Program-made: the position numbers and the translations under genes
Notes under the pieces: generated by a model
Databases searched by the model: none
Told to the model about the DNA's origin: nothing
The model's input: the letters and a program-made list of their open reading frames with translations, nothing else
Source of the DNA: Kitasatospora sp. NBC_01287
GTDB taxonomy: Bacteria > Actinomycetota > Actinomycetes > Streptomycetales > Streptomycetaceae
Assembly: GCF_026340565.1 (NCBI RefSeq)
Contig: NZ_JAPEPB010000001.1
Span: forward strand, 6,980,001 to 7,044,000
DNA length: 64,000 nucleotides
Reading direction: 5' to 3'
Shown here: positions 34,157-42,040 of the stretch, piece after piece
How positions within the stretch are numbered: the first letter of the stretch is position 1
Layout: every line of letters begins with the position of its first letter

Positions 34157-35245
34157 ATGTCACAGCAGGTCAGGGGCGTCATCGCCCGGGGCAAGGGCGA
34201 AGCGGTCGAGGTGACGACGATCGTCGTGCCGGACCCCGGGCCTGGCGAGGCGGTGGTCAAGGTGCAGGCCTGCGGGGTCTGCCACACCGACCTGCACTAC
34301 CGGGAGGGCGGGATCAACGACGAGTTCCCGTTCCTGCTCGGGCACGAGGCCGCCGGCGTGGTGGAGAGCGTGGGCGAGGGCGTGACCGAGGTGGCGCCCG
34401 GCGACTTCGTGATCCTCAACTGGCGCGCGGTCTGCGGGCAGTGCCGCTCCTGTCGGCGCGGCCGGCCGCAGTACTGCTTCGCCACCCACAACGCGAAGCA
34501 GAAGATGACGCTGCTCGACGGCACCGAGCTGTCGCCCGCGCTGGGCATCGGCGCGTTCGCCGAGAAGACGCTGGTCGCCGCAGGCCAGTGCACCAAGGTC
34601 GACCCGGCCGCCTCGCCCGCCGTGGCCGGGCTGCTGGGCTGCGGGGTGATGGCCGGGCTCGGCGCGGCGATCAACACCGGCGGCGTCGGCCGCGGCGACA
34701 GCGTCGCGGTGATCGGCTGCGGCGGGGTCGGCAACGCGGCCGTACTGGGCGCGCGCCTGGCCGGCGCGGCGAAGATCATCGCCGTCGACCTGGACCAGCG
34801 CAAGCTGGAGCGGGCCCGCGGCCTGGGCGCCACCCACGTGGTGGACGCCTCCGGCGGGGCCGACGTGGTCGAGGCGGTCCGCGCGCTGACCGACGGCAAC
34901 GGCGCGGACGTGGTGATCGAGGCGGTCGGCCGCCCCGAGACCTACCGGCAGGCCTTCTACGCCCGGGACCTGGCCGGCACGGTGGTGCTGGTCGGCGTGC
35001 CGACTCCGGAGATGACGCTGGAACTGCCGCTGCTCGACGTCTTCGGACGCGGCGGCGCGCTGAAGTCCTCCTGGTACGGGGACTGCCTGCCCTCGCGCGA
35101 CTTCCCGATGCTGATCGACCTGCACCTGCAGGGCCGGCTGGACCTGGACGCCTTCGTCACCGAGACGATCGCGCTGGACGAGGTCGAGCAGGCCTTCGAC
35201 AAGATGCGCGACGGCGACGTGCTGCGCTCGGTGGTGGTCCTCTGA
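34157..35245 (+). CDS. S-(hydroxymethyl)mycothiol dehydrogenase
   Basis: A 362-residue zinc-dependent medium-chain dehydrogenase that oxidises the mycothiol-formaldehyde adduct to S-formylmycothiol with NAD, the actinomycete route for formaldehyde and S-nitrosomycothiol removal. The catalytic zinc site is CGVCHTDLHYREGG with GHEAAGVVE. The structural zinc Cys cluster is CGQCRSCRRGRPQYC. The nucleotide-binding loop is VIGCGGVGNAAVLGA. Segments such as SWYGDCLPSRDFPMLIDLHL match the mycothiol-specific (MscR/AdhE2-like) subgroup. ATG at 34157 has AAAGGG nine bases upstream. The stop overlaps the start of the next gene (TGATG), so the two are coupled. Confidence 0.93.
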   Translation: MSQQVRGVIARGKGEAVEVTTIVVPDPGPGEAVVKVQACGVCHTDLHYREGGINDEFPFLLGHEAAGVVESVGEGVTEVAPGDFVILNWRAVCGQCRSCRRGRPQYCFATHNAKQKMTLLDGTELSPALGIGAFAEKTLVAAGQCTKVDPAASPAVAGLLGCGVMAGLGAAINTGGVGRGDSVAVIGCGGVGNAAVLGARLAGAAKIIAVDLDQRKLERARGLGATHVVDASGGADVVEAVRALTDGNGADVVIEAVGRPETYRQAFYARDLAGTVVLVGVPTPEMTLELPLLDVFGRGGALKSSWYGDCLPSRDFPMLIDLHLQGRLDLDAFVTETIALDEVEQAFDKMRDGDVLRSVVVL

Positions 35246-35889
35246 TGCACGTGATGCCCCCCGAACCCGAGATCGAGCACCTCGTCACCGCCGGCACCTT
35301 CGAACTGGACGGCGGCAGCTGGGAGGTGGAGAACAACGTCTGGATCATCGCCAACGACCGCGAAGCCGTGGTGATCGACCCCGCGCACGACGCGGCCGCG
35401 ATCGCCGAGAAGGTCGGTGACCGGCGGGTGCTGGCGATCATCTGCACCCACGCGCACAACGACCACGTGAACGCCGCCCCCGCCCTCGCGGCGCTCACCG
35501 GCGCGCCGATCTTCCTGCACCCGGACGACCTGCCGCTGTGGAAGCAGGCCCACCCGGACGACCACCCCGACGAGGAGCTGAGGGACGGTCAGCGGATCAC
35601 GGTGGGCGGCCTCTACCTGCACATCCGGCACACGCCCGGGCACAGCCCCGGCGGCGTGAGCGTCTACGTGCCGGCGCTGGAGGCGGTGTTCACCGGCGAC
35701 ACGCTCTTCCAGGGCGGTCCGGGGGCGACCGGGCGTTCGTTCTCCGACTTCCCGACCATCGTCCGCTCGATCCAGGAGCGGCTGCTGGTCCTCCCGCCGC
35801 AGACCGTGGTGCACACCGGGCACGGCCCGACCACCACGATCGGCGAGGAGGCCCCGCACCTGGAGGAGTGGATCGCCAGGGGGCACTGA
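35245..35889 (+). CDS. Metallo-beta-lactamase-fold hydrolase, probable S-formylmycothiol hydrolase partner
   Basis: A 214-residue MBL-fold hydrolase. Metal-binding residues are in ICTHAHNDHVNAAPAL, RHTPGHSPGGVSVY, FTGDTLFQGGPGATGRS and VVHTGHGPTTTIG, as in glyoxalase II-like enzymes. It shares one base with the mscR stop codon. This pairing is common in actinomycetes and suggests that it hydrolyses S-formylmycothiol to formate and mycothiol. The substrate is inferred from context. The DNA after it contains a strong hairpin. Confidence 0.88.
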   Translation: MHVMPPEPEIEHLVTAGTFELDGGSWEVENNVWIIANDREAVVIDPAHDAAAIAEKVGDRRVLAIICTHAHNDHVNAAPALAALTGAPIFLHPDDLPLWKQAHPDDHPDEELRDGQRITVGGLYLHIRHTPGHSPGGVSVYVPALEAVFTGDTLFQGGPGATGRSFSDFPTIVRSIQERLLVLPPQTVVHTGHGPTTTIGEEAPHLEEWIARGH

Positions 35890-35898
35890 CCCCGGGCC

Positions 35899-35943
35899 CC
35901 GGTCCGGGGCGGCGGCCGCCGGTCGGCCGCCGACCCGGACCGG
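35899..35943. terminator. Bidirectional hairpin after the MBL gene
   Basis: Arms of 10 plus 8 bases with one internal mismatch (CCGGTCCGGG...CGGCGGCC and complement) around a 7-base loop, between convergent genes. Confidence 0.7.
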
Positions 35944-35969
35944 TCCAGGTGACCGGGGCCGGACAGGGC

Positions 35970-36455
35970 CTAGAGGGCGGCCAACTGCTCGGCCAGCGTG
36001 TCGCTGTTCTGGAAGGTCAGGCCGGCCAGCGCGACGTGGCGCCAGCGGACCGTGCCGTCGCCGTCGAGGATGAAGACCGAGCGGCGCAGCCCCAGCCCGG
36101 GCACGGCGATGCCGAAGGCCTTGGCGACGGTGCGGTCCGTGTCGGCGAGCAGCGGGAACCGCAGGTCGTGGCGGCGCGCGAAGGCCTCGTGGCTGTCCAG
36201 GTCCTGCGGGCTGATCCCCCAGACGGTGGCGCCCAGGTCGCGGAACCGGTCCAGGTCCGAGGTGTACGAGCAGAGCTGCTTGGTGCACACGGCCGTGTTG
36301 TCGCCCGGGTAGAAGACCAGCACGAGCGGGCCGCCCGCGGCCTCGGCCGGCCGGTAGTCGCGTCGCTCGGCGGGCTGCCCGGCGTCGCCGGTCAGCAGTA
36401 GGCCGGGCAGGGTGAAGTCGGGCGCGGGGGCGCCGACCTCGGGGTACTTGGCCAT
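35970..36455 (-). CDS. Peroxiredoxin (BCP/PrxQ-like)
   Basis: A 161-residue thiol peroxidase. The peroxidatic Cys lies in FYPGDNTAVCTKQLCSYT, where the usual TPGCT is replaced by TAVCT. A second Cys four residues on is positioned like the resolving Cys of PrxQ proteins. FPLLADTDRTVAKAFGI and a terminal thioredoxin-fold strand complete the family pattern. It reduces hydroperoxides in the cytoplasm. ATG at 36455 has AAAGG eight bases upstream. The gene is divergent from a TetR gene, with a candidate operator 29 bases upstream of its start, so repression by that TetR is likely. Confidence 0.9.
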   Translation of the reverse strand: MAKYPEVGAPAPDFTLPGLLLTGDAGQPAERRDYRPAEAAGGPLVLVFYPGDNTAVCTKQLCSYTSDLDRFRDLGATVWGISPQDLDSHEAFARRHDLRFPLLADTDRTVAKAFGIAVPGLGLRRSVFILDGDGTVRWRHVALAGLTFQNSDTLAEQLAAL

Positions 36456-36483
36456 CAGGGAGCCTTTCGCACCAGGGGGAGGC

Positions 36484-36497
36484 AGAACGTTCGTTCT
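36484..36497. promoter_or_regulatory. Candidate TetR operator (AGAACG-TT-CGTTCT)
   Basis: A perfect dyad with 6-base arms and a 2-base centre lies 28 bases before the peroxiredoxin start and 139 bases before the divergent TetR gene. Confidence 0.6.
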
Positions 36498-36536
36498 CTC
36501 GGCTCGATGGTAGTACGGCGGCGGCCCTCGGCGCAC

Positions 36537-36602
36537 CCGGCCCGGTGTGGCGGGCTCGGCGTGGCGGCCCGGCGTGGCGGGCCGGTGTGGCGGGCCCGGC
36601 CG
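36537..36602. repeat. GC-rich imperfect repeats before the TetR gene
   Basis: About four variants of CCGGCGTGGCGGGC in tandem occupy the gap between the operator and the TetR start. They carry no gene. Confidence 0.6.
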
Positions 36603-36635
36603 GGGCCGCTCACGCGGTGGAGTACGGTCGGGACC

Positions 36636-37259
36636 GTGAGTACGCCTTCCGACACCCGCTCCACCCACCGGTCGCCCGCCCGCGCGCGGGTGCTGGCGGC
36701 GGCCACCCGGCTCTTCTACGCCGAGGGGATCCACACGGTCGGCGTGGACCGGATCGTCACCGAGGCGGGCGTCACCCGGGCCACCTTCTACCGGCACTTC
36801 CCGGGCAAGGAGGAGCTGGTCCGTTCCTACATCCAGGAGTGGGACGCCCGGATCCGCGCCGAGGCCGCCACCGCGACGGCCGCCGCGGCGCCCGCGGGGG
36901 TGCTCGCGCTGGTGATCACCCGGCTGGGGCAGGAGATGTGCGGACCGGGCTTCCGCGGCTGCCCGTTCATCAACGCGGCGGCCGAGTACCCCGACCCGGC
37001 CAACCCGGTGGCGCGGGCGGTCGCCGAGCACCGGGCGTGGCTGCGCTCGCTGCTGGCGGAGCTGCTGACCGGAGCGGGAGCGGCCGACGCCGAGCGGAAG
37101 GCGGACATCCTGGTCCTGCTGCGCGACGGCGCGATGGTCGGCGGCGCGCTGGGTGATCCGGCGCTGGTCGCGCGGCGGTTGGCGCAGGCCGTTTCGGCGG
37201 TGCTCGGCGAGGCGGGCGAGCCGGTGGGTGAGGCGGGCGAGCCGACCGGCACGCCGTAA
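36636..37259 (+). CDS. TetR-family transcriptional regulator
   Basis: A 207-residue repressor. The helix-turn-helix spans about residues 15-60 (ARVLAAATRLFYAEGIHTVG, then IVTEAGVTRATFYRHFPGKE). The C-terminal ligand domain carries FRGCPFINAAAEYPDPANP, a motif typical of a TetR subgroup often next to redox or detoxification genes, with a Cys that could sense oxidants. GTG at 36636 is chosen because it precedes the domain by a normal distance. No strong ribosome binding site is visible. It probably represses itself and the divergent peroxiredoxin. YnfA follows 11 bases later and may be co-transcribed. Confidence 0.88.
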   Translation: MSTPSDTRSTHRSPARARVLAAATRLFYAEGIHTVGVDRIVTEAGVTRATFYRHFPGKEELVRSYIQEWDARIRAEAATATAAAAPAGVLALVITRLGQEMCGPGFRGCPFINAAAEYPDPANPVARAVAEHRAWLRSLLAELLTGAGAADAERKADILVLLRDGAMVGGALGDPALVARRLAQAVSAVLGEAGEPVGEAGEPTGTP

Positions 37260-37270
37260 ACTCCCGGCTC

Positions 37271-37603
37271 ATGACCGTCGCGCGCTCCGCCCTGCTCTTC
37301 GTCCTGGCCGCGATCCTGGAGATCGGGGGCGCCTGGCTGGTCTGGCAGGGGGTTCGCGAGCACCGCGGCTGGGCCTGGGCCGGTGCCGGGATCGTGGCGC
37401 TGGGCGCCTACGGCTTCGTGGCGACGCTGCAGCCGGACAGCCACTTCGGCCGGGTGCTGGCGGCCTACGGCGGGGTGTTCGTGGCCGGTTCGCTGATCTG
37501 GGGGGCGGTGGTGGACGGCTTCCGGCCGACCCGCTACGACCTGCTCGGCGCGCTGATCTGCCTGGTCGGGGTCGGTGTGATCATGTACGGCCCCAAGCAC
37601 TGA
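37271..37603 (+). CDS. YnfA/UPF0060 family membrane protein
   Basis: A 110-residue protein with four hydrophobic helices and the UPF0060 signatures FVLAAILEIGGAWLVWQGV, GAYGFVATLQP and FGRVLAAYGGVFVAGSLIWG. The family resembles small multidrug-type transporters, but its role is not settled. ATG at 37271 follows the TetR stop by 11 bases, so the two genes are likely one operon. Confidence 0.93.
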   Translation: MTVARSALLFVLAAILEIGGAWLVWQGVREHRGWAWAGAGIVALGAYGFVATLQPDSHFGRVLAAYGGVFVAGSLIWGAVVDGFRPTRYDLLGALICLVGVGVIMYGPKH

Positions 37604-37607
37604 GAGT

Positions 37608-37639
37608 CGTGGGGGGCCGCGACTTGGCGGCCCCCCACG
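37608..37639. terminator. Bidirectional hairpin after ynfA
   Basis: Perfect 13-base arms CGTGGGGGGCCGC / GCGGCCCCCCACG around GACTTG, between convergent genes. Confidence 0.8.
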
Positions 37640-37644
37640 GGCGC

Positions 37645-38547
37645 CTACTGCAGGGTGACGATCCGGTGCATGCCCCGCACCACCTGCGGCTGGCCGGTCT
37701 CCTCGTCGGGGATCAGGCTGAGCAGCGCGTAGCGGCCGGGCGCCAGTCCGTGCGCCTGCACCGAGGCGCCGCGGTCGCCCGAGAGCGCGCCGAAGCCGGT
37801 GCCGGGGCCGGTGAACGGCGACTGCGGGTTCAGGCCGATCGCGAGCGCCTGGAAGTACGCCCGCACCTGGTCGTCGGTGGTGTCCGGGCCGACCGGCCGC
37901 AGCTCCATCGCCTGGAGCTGCGCGGAGTCGTTGTGCATCAGGTAGGCCAGGTGCGCGTGGTCGAAGTCCTCGGTCTGGAACCGCGGACCGGCCGGCGTGT
38001 CGCGGGCGATCACCATGCCGTCGGGGAACCGGGCCTGGTTGGCGCTCTGGCCGTTGGTCCCCGACAGGTCCAGACGCTTGACCACCGGGTGCGCGGGGTC
38101 GGCGCGCAGCGCCGTCAGGTCCACCAGGTAGACGGCGCCGGGCGCCACCTCCTCGGTGAACTGCTCGTGCACCTGCGGCGTCACGATGGCACCGCCCAGC
38201 GCGTCGGCCTCGCCGCGCACCGCGCGCACCCCGGCGGCCCGGGTCGCGGGGACGTTGCCGACGGAGTCGGCGAGGTCCGCCAGCAGGCGGTCGATGGTGG
38301 CTCCGTCGTGCAGGCGGAGGAGCTGGAGGTGCCGGCCCTTCGGGTCGTCGGTCCTGACCCGGAAGCTGACCAGGCCACCGGTGCCGGTGCTGGGCGCCTG
38401 GATCCCGGTGGTGCCGACGCTCACCTCGAACGGATGGTCCTCGGGCGAGGCGGCCCCGGCCGGGCCCGCCCCGGCGACGGCGGTGGCCAGCGCGAGCGAG
38501 GCGACCAGGGTCAGGGTGGCGGCGTGGCGGAGAGTGCGGTGTGGCAT
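37645..38547 (-). CDS. Secreted protein of unknown function
   Basis: A 300-residue exported protein with the signal AATLTLVASLALATAVAGAG, cleaved near GAA. The mature part has few Cys and is beta-rich. Motifs include GTGGLVSFRVRTDDPKG, VHEQFTEEVAPGAVYLVDL, FDHAHLAYLMHND and GLAPGRYALLSLIPDEETGQP. The last resembles a small extracellular beta-sandwich that also occurs in plastocyanin-like Streptomyces proteins. I cannot name a family. ATG at 38547 has AAAGG eight bases upstream. Role unknown. Confidence 0.78.
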   Translation of the reverse strand: MPHRTLRHAATLTLVASLALATAVAGAGPAGAASPEDHPFEVSVGTTGIQAPSTGTGGLVSFRVRTDDPKGRHLQLLRLHDGATIDRLLADLADSVGNVPATRAAGVRAVRGEADALGGAIVTPQVHEQFTEEVAPGAVYLVDLTALRADPAHPVVKRLDLSGTNGQSANQARFPDGMVIARDTPAGPRFQTEDFDHAHLAYLMHNDSAQLQAMELRPVGPDTTDDQVRAYFQALAIGLNPQSPFTGPGTGFGALSGDRGASVQAHGLAPGRYALLSLIPDEETGQPQVVRGMHRIVTLQ

Positions 38548-38645
38548 GAGATGACCTTTCAGGCGGGTGGTTCCCGACCTGGAGGGGTTCCCCGCCACGC
38601 GCGCGGTGCAGCGACCGGGCGGCAGATGCGCACCGATCGGACCAT

Positions 38646-38683
38646 CGGCTGAGCGGCTGAGCGGCTGAGCAGCTGAGCAGCTG
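38646..38683. repeat. Tandem octamers CGGCTGAG / CAGCTGAG
   Basis: Three copies of CGGCTGAG and two of CAGCTGAG (the last truncated) lie in a gene-free gap of 217 bases. A 15-base direct repeat CCGGCTCGCCTCACC follows at 38712 and 38732. Confidence 0.75.
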
Positions 38684-38764
38684 TCATGCGTGGCACCGCG
38701 CTGGTGCGGACCCGGCTCGCCTCACCCCCTGCCGGCTCGCCTCACCGCGCGCCGCTCGCCGCGC

Positions 38765-39532
38765 TCAGAACGCCGAGTTGGCGAACCAGCGGGCCAGCAG
38801 CTCTTCGTCCCCGCCGACCTCGAAGGCGGGCGCCGTGCGGTCGAGGCGGCCGTAGAGGAGGAGCAGCAGGTCGGCGGCGGTGCCCCGGACGGTGGCGGTC
38901 GCGGGGTCGGCGGGGCCGGCGGGGTCGGCGGTGGTGAGGCCGAAGCCGTCGGGGTCCAGGCGGACGAGCCAGCTGCCCGAGCCGTCGGTGCGGGCGAAGC
39001 CGATGGTCTCGCCGGTGCCGCGCAGCTGGGCCACCTGGGGGGCGAAGATGCCGGCGGACGGGAGGTTGGTGAGGAACTCGTCGATGCCGTCGGCGGCGAC
39101 GGCCGCATCGAACTCGGGCCGCAGGCCCAGCGCGAGTTCGGCGTCGGCCCGGTGCACCAGGAGCTCGAAGAGCATCCGGCGGGCCCAGAAGCGGGCGTGC
39201 TGGTCGGGGCCCCAGGCCCACATCGCGGTCTCGGGCTCGATGCCGGCGAAGGCCTCGGCCGCCACGGCGGCGCCGGCGAGCAGCCACTGCGGATAGCCGT
39301 CCACCGTGGCGGGCAGGTCCAGTTCGACCTCGCGGCGGGCCGGCGGCTGCTGGATCCGCTGGTTGAGCAGCCCGGCGAACCAACGCTGGACGCTGCCGGC
39401 GTGCCGGGTCAGCTCCAGGAGGGTCCAGCCGGGGCAACCGGGGACGGGGGTGGCCAGGTCGACGCCCCTGATCAGGGCGGCGAACCGGGCGGCTTCTTCG
39501 GCGACGAGCGTGCGGTGATCGAGGGTGTCCAC
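38765..39532 (-). CDS. Maleylpyruvate isomerase/DinB-like mycothiol-dependent family protein
   Basis: A 255-residue protein with the MDMPI N-terminal four-helix metal-binding domain (PVPGCPGWTLLELTRHAGSVQRW) and MLFELLVHRADAELALG. The His and Asp residues normally bind a divalent metal used with mycothiol. A C-terminal sterol-carrier-like domain follows (TVRGTAADLLLLLYGRLD). The family includes mycothiol-dependent maleylpyruvate isomerase, but most Streptomyces members have no known substrate. The start is GTG at 39532 without a clear ribosome binding site. Confidence 0.85.
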   Translation of the reverse strand: MDTLDHRTLVAEEAARFAALIRGVDLATPVPGCPGWTLLELTRHAGSVQRWFAGLLNQRIQQPPARREVELDLPATVDGYPQWLLAGAAVAAEAFAGIEPETAMWAWGPDQHARFWARRMLFELLVHRADAELALGLRPEFDAAVAADGIDEFLTNLPSAGIFAPQVAQLRGTGETIGFARTDGSGSWLVRLDPDGFGLTTADPAGPADPATATVRGTAADLLLLLYGRLDRTAPAFEVGGDEELLARWFANSAF

Positions 39533-39597
39533 CAGGGGAGCCTAGCCGGGTGCCCCGGTCCGTGGACCGGGGCACCCGCTGCCCGCCGGCGTCACTG

Positions 39598-41865
39598 TCA
39601 GCCGAGTGCCGCGATCCGGGTGGCGGAGGTGCCCAGGCCGCTGGGGACCGGGACCCGGAAACCGGTGGTGACCGGGCCGGCCGCCGCGGCCGCGGCCAGC
39701 CGCCGGTGGTGGGCGGCGGGCTGGTACTCCTGCTCGGCGTCGCGGTACCGGCCGACGTCCCGGTGCCAGACGTAGATGCCGCTCATCCAGTTGCGCAGGT
39801 CCTGGAGGTAGTCCTCCAGCTCCGCGCGCTGGGCGGCGTCGAGCGCGAAGTCCTCGCAGAGCTGCGGGATCTCGTTGGCGGTCAGGTGCTCGAACTGCCG
39901 CATCCGCGAGGTCTGCAGGTCGGAGACCACGGCGAGGGCGTGCGGCAGGTCGCAGTTGAGGAAGTTCTGCACCACCAGGACGGCGTTGTGGATCTCGCCC
40001 TCGTACTGGACCTCCTTGCGGTAGGAGAAGAGGTCGTTGATCAGGCAGGCGTAGTCGGCGGCCGCGTGGTTCAGCGCCTCGATGGTGCCGGAGCGGAAGA
40101 CCTCGTCGGGCAGCGTGCGCTGGTTGGCGAACCGGGCCAGGCTCATGGTCAGGTCGGAGCCGAAGGTGTGGCGGCGCATCTCGACGTAGTCGACGGGGTC
40201 GGGGATGCGGTTCTCGGCGACGTTGGCGATCTCCCAGACCCAGCTGTCCAGCATGTCGCCGACGGCGTCGCGGAAGGCGGCGCGGGCCGCCGGCGGCATC
40301 GGGTCGGCGGTGCGGGGCCAGAGGTCGGCCAGCCCGCGCTCCAGCGCCGTGACCGGGACGGGCAACGGCTCGGTGGGCGAGCGGGTGAGGAACTGGGCGA
40401 GCCGGTCGACGCAGGCCCGCGCGGCGGGCACATCGCCCGGGTGGCCGAAGGCGATCGGGAACCAGTCGTCCCCGTAGGTGCCCCAGATCAGCCACTCGGC
40501 GGAGAGGGCGAGCTCCTCGGGAGTGGCGTCCGGGTCGAGGCCGGCCGAGCAGAGCGCCAGGTCGTACGAGACGATCTTGCGATCGTCCCAGACGCCGGAG
40601 TCCGTCAGGCCGGGGACCAGGTCCAGGTAGCCCATCTCCCGGGCCCAGGCGGTGGAGTCGCGCCGGGCGCTGCCCAGGTGCGGGCTCAGGGCGGGCGGGA
40701 AGGGCAGGTACATCTCCGGGACCTGGAACGGCGGCACGCTCTGGTACGGGACGTGGGTGAAGCTGCGCAGCACGGTGGGGTCGAGGAAGCGGCGCACCTC
40801 GGCGGCGGAGGTGCCGAGCCCGACCGGGACCGGCGAGAAGGCCGAACCGCCGAGGTCGGCGCGCTCGTTCATGTACCGGCTGCTGCGCATGTGCCACTCG
40901 TGGCCGCCGGACTGCCAGTCCTGGAGGCCCTTGGCGTAGGCGAGCACCCGGGCGATCTCGTCGGGGGCCAGGCCGTACTCGGCGAAGAGCAGCGGCAGTT
41001 CGGTGAAGAAGGTGTTCTCGAACTGGTGCAGCCGGCTGGTCAGCAGCTCGTTGACCGCGTCGGCGGCCTGCTGGGTGGTGTAGTCGAGGAAGGTCTCCAG
41101 GACCAGGACGCCGTTGCTCAGCTCGCCCTCCTCGCTCACCTCGCGCTGGTAGGAGAAGAGGTCGTTGCGCAGGTGCACGCCGTCCGAGAAGGTGTCGCGC
41201 AGCACCCGCAGCGGGCGGCCGGCGGCCACCCGGGCCGGGATCTCGGCCTGCGCGGCGAACTCGACCAGCCCGGCCGACCAGGGGGCGCCGCCGACCTTGC
41301 GGCGCATCTCGATGTACTCGACCGGGTTGGCGACCCGGCCCTGGTCGATGTTGGACAGCTCCCACATGGACTCGTTCAGCAGGTGCTCGGTGCTCTCCCG
41401 GAACCGGGCCCGCCAGTCCGGCGACATGCTCGGCACGGTCCGCGCCCACAGGTCGGCCAGGCCCGCCTCGACCGGGTTGGTCGGCTCGGGGAAGCCGCCC
41501 GGCCCCTGCTCCGGCGTCCAGTCCATCGGCATGAAGAGCGGCAGCCGGTCCAGGTAGACCTTGCCGCCGGGCCGGTCCAGGGTGCGCTTGAAGATCTCCA
41601 GGAAGTGGTCGTCGAAGAAGAAGACCCAGACGTACCAGTCGGTGACCAGGTCGAGCGCGGTGCTGTCGCAGTCCGGGTGCGTGTAGGCGCAGAGGAGCGC
41701 GTAGTCGTGGTCCTCCAGGTCCTGCGCCTCCCAGACGCCGCTGCCCTCCAGCATGCCCATCTCGCGCGCCCAGGCGCGGGTGTGCACGCGCGCGCCCTCC
41801 AGGTGCGGGTTGAGCGTGGCCGGGTGCGGCAGGTAGAAGTCGGGTAGTTCGAAGGGCTGTGCCAT
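39598..41865 (-). CDS. geoA: Geosmin synthase (bifunctional germacradienol/geosmin terpene cyclase)
   Basis: A 755-residue fusion of two terpene cyclase domains that converts farnesyl diphosphate to geosmin by way of germacradienol. The N-terminal domain (about 1-330) has the metal motif VFFFDDHFLE and the NSE-type motif NDLFSYQREVSEEGE. The C-terminal domain (about 375-720) has GTYGDDWFP and NDLFSYRKEVQYEGE. SGGHEWHMRSSRYMNE at the domain boundary is highly typical. ATG at 41865 gives the usual family N-terminus AQPFELPDFYLPHPATLNPH, with a G-run seven bases upstream. It stands alone, as is usual. Production is linked to sporulation in Streptomyces. Confidence 0.97.
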   Translation of the reverse strand: MAQPFELPDFYLPHPATLNPHLEGARVHTRAWAREMGMLEGSGVWEAQDLEDHDYALLCAYTHPDCDSTALDLVTDWYVWVFFFDDHFLEIFKRTLDRPGGKVYLDRLPLFMPMDWTPEQGPGGFPEPTNPVEAGLADLWARTVPSMSPDWRARFRESTEHLLNESMWELSNIDQGRVANPVEYIEMRRKVGGAPWSAGLVEFAAQAEIPARVAAGRPLRVLRDTFSDGVHLRNDLFSYQREVSEEGELSNGVLVLETFLDYTTQQAADAVNELLTSRLHQFENTFFTELPLLFAEYGLAPDEIARVLAYAKGLQDWQSGGHEWHMRSSRYMNERADLGGSAFSPVPVGLGTSAAEVRRFLDPTVLRSFTHVPYQSVPPFQVPEMYLPFPPALSPHLGSARRDSTAWAREMGYLDLVPGLTDSGVWDDRKIVSYDLALCSAGLDPDATPEELALSAEWLIWGTYGDDWFPIAFGHPGDVPAARACVDRLAQFLTRSPTEPLPVPVTALERGLADLWPRTADPMPPAARAAFRDAVGDMLDSWVWEIANVAENRIPDPVDYVEMRRHTFGSDLTMSLARFANQRTLPDEVFRSGTIEALNHAAADYACLINDLFSYRKEVQYEGEIHNAVLVVQNFLNCDLPHALAVVSDLQTSRMRQFEHLTANEIPQLCEDFALDAAQRAELEDYLQDLRNWMSGIYVWHRDVGRYRDAEQEYQPAAHHRRLAAAAAAGPVTTGFRVPVPSGLGTSATRIAALG

Positions 41866-41976
41866 TGGGATCCCCCCACCGGGACATTCGGCCACGCCGG
41901 ACGATGGCCGTCGATCTTCCTCAGTGTCAGCGGAGGACCGACGGCCCGTAAGACGCGTACGGCAGTGCGGGGGAGG

Positions 41977-41996
41977 CGTGCGGACCGGACCGCACG
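41977..41996 (-). terminator. Hairpin after the aminotransferase gene
   Basis: Perfect 7-base arms CGTGCGG / CCGCACG with an ACCGGA loop lie 45 bases beyond the aminotransferase stop and before the geosmin promoter region. Confidence 0.5.
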
Positions 41997-42040
41997 TGAT
42001 CTTTCGGGTGAAGCTCCGGCGATTCGCGGACGCCCGGCGC

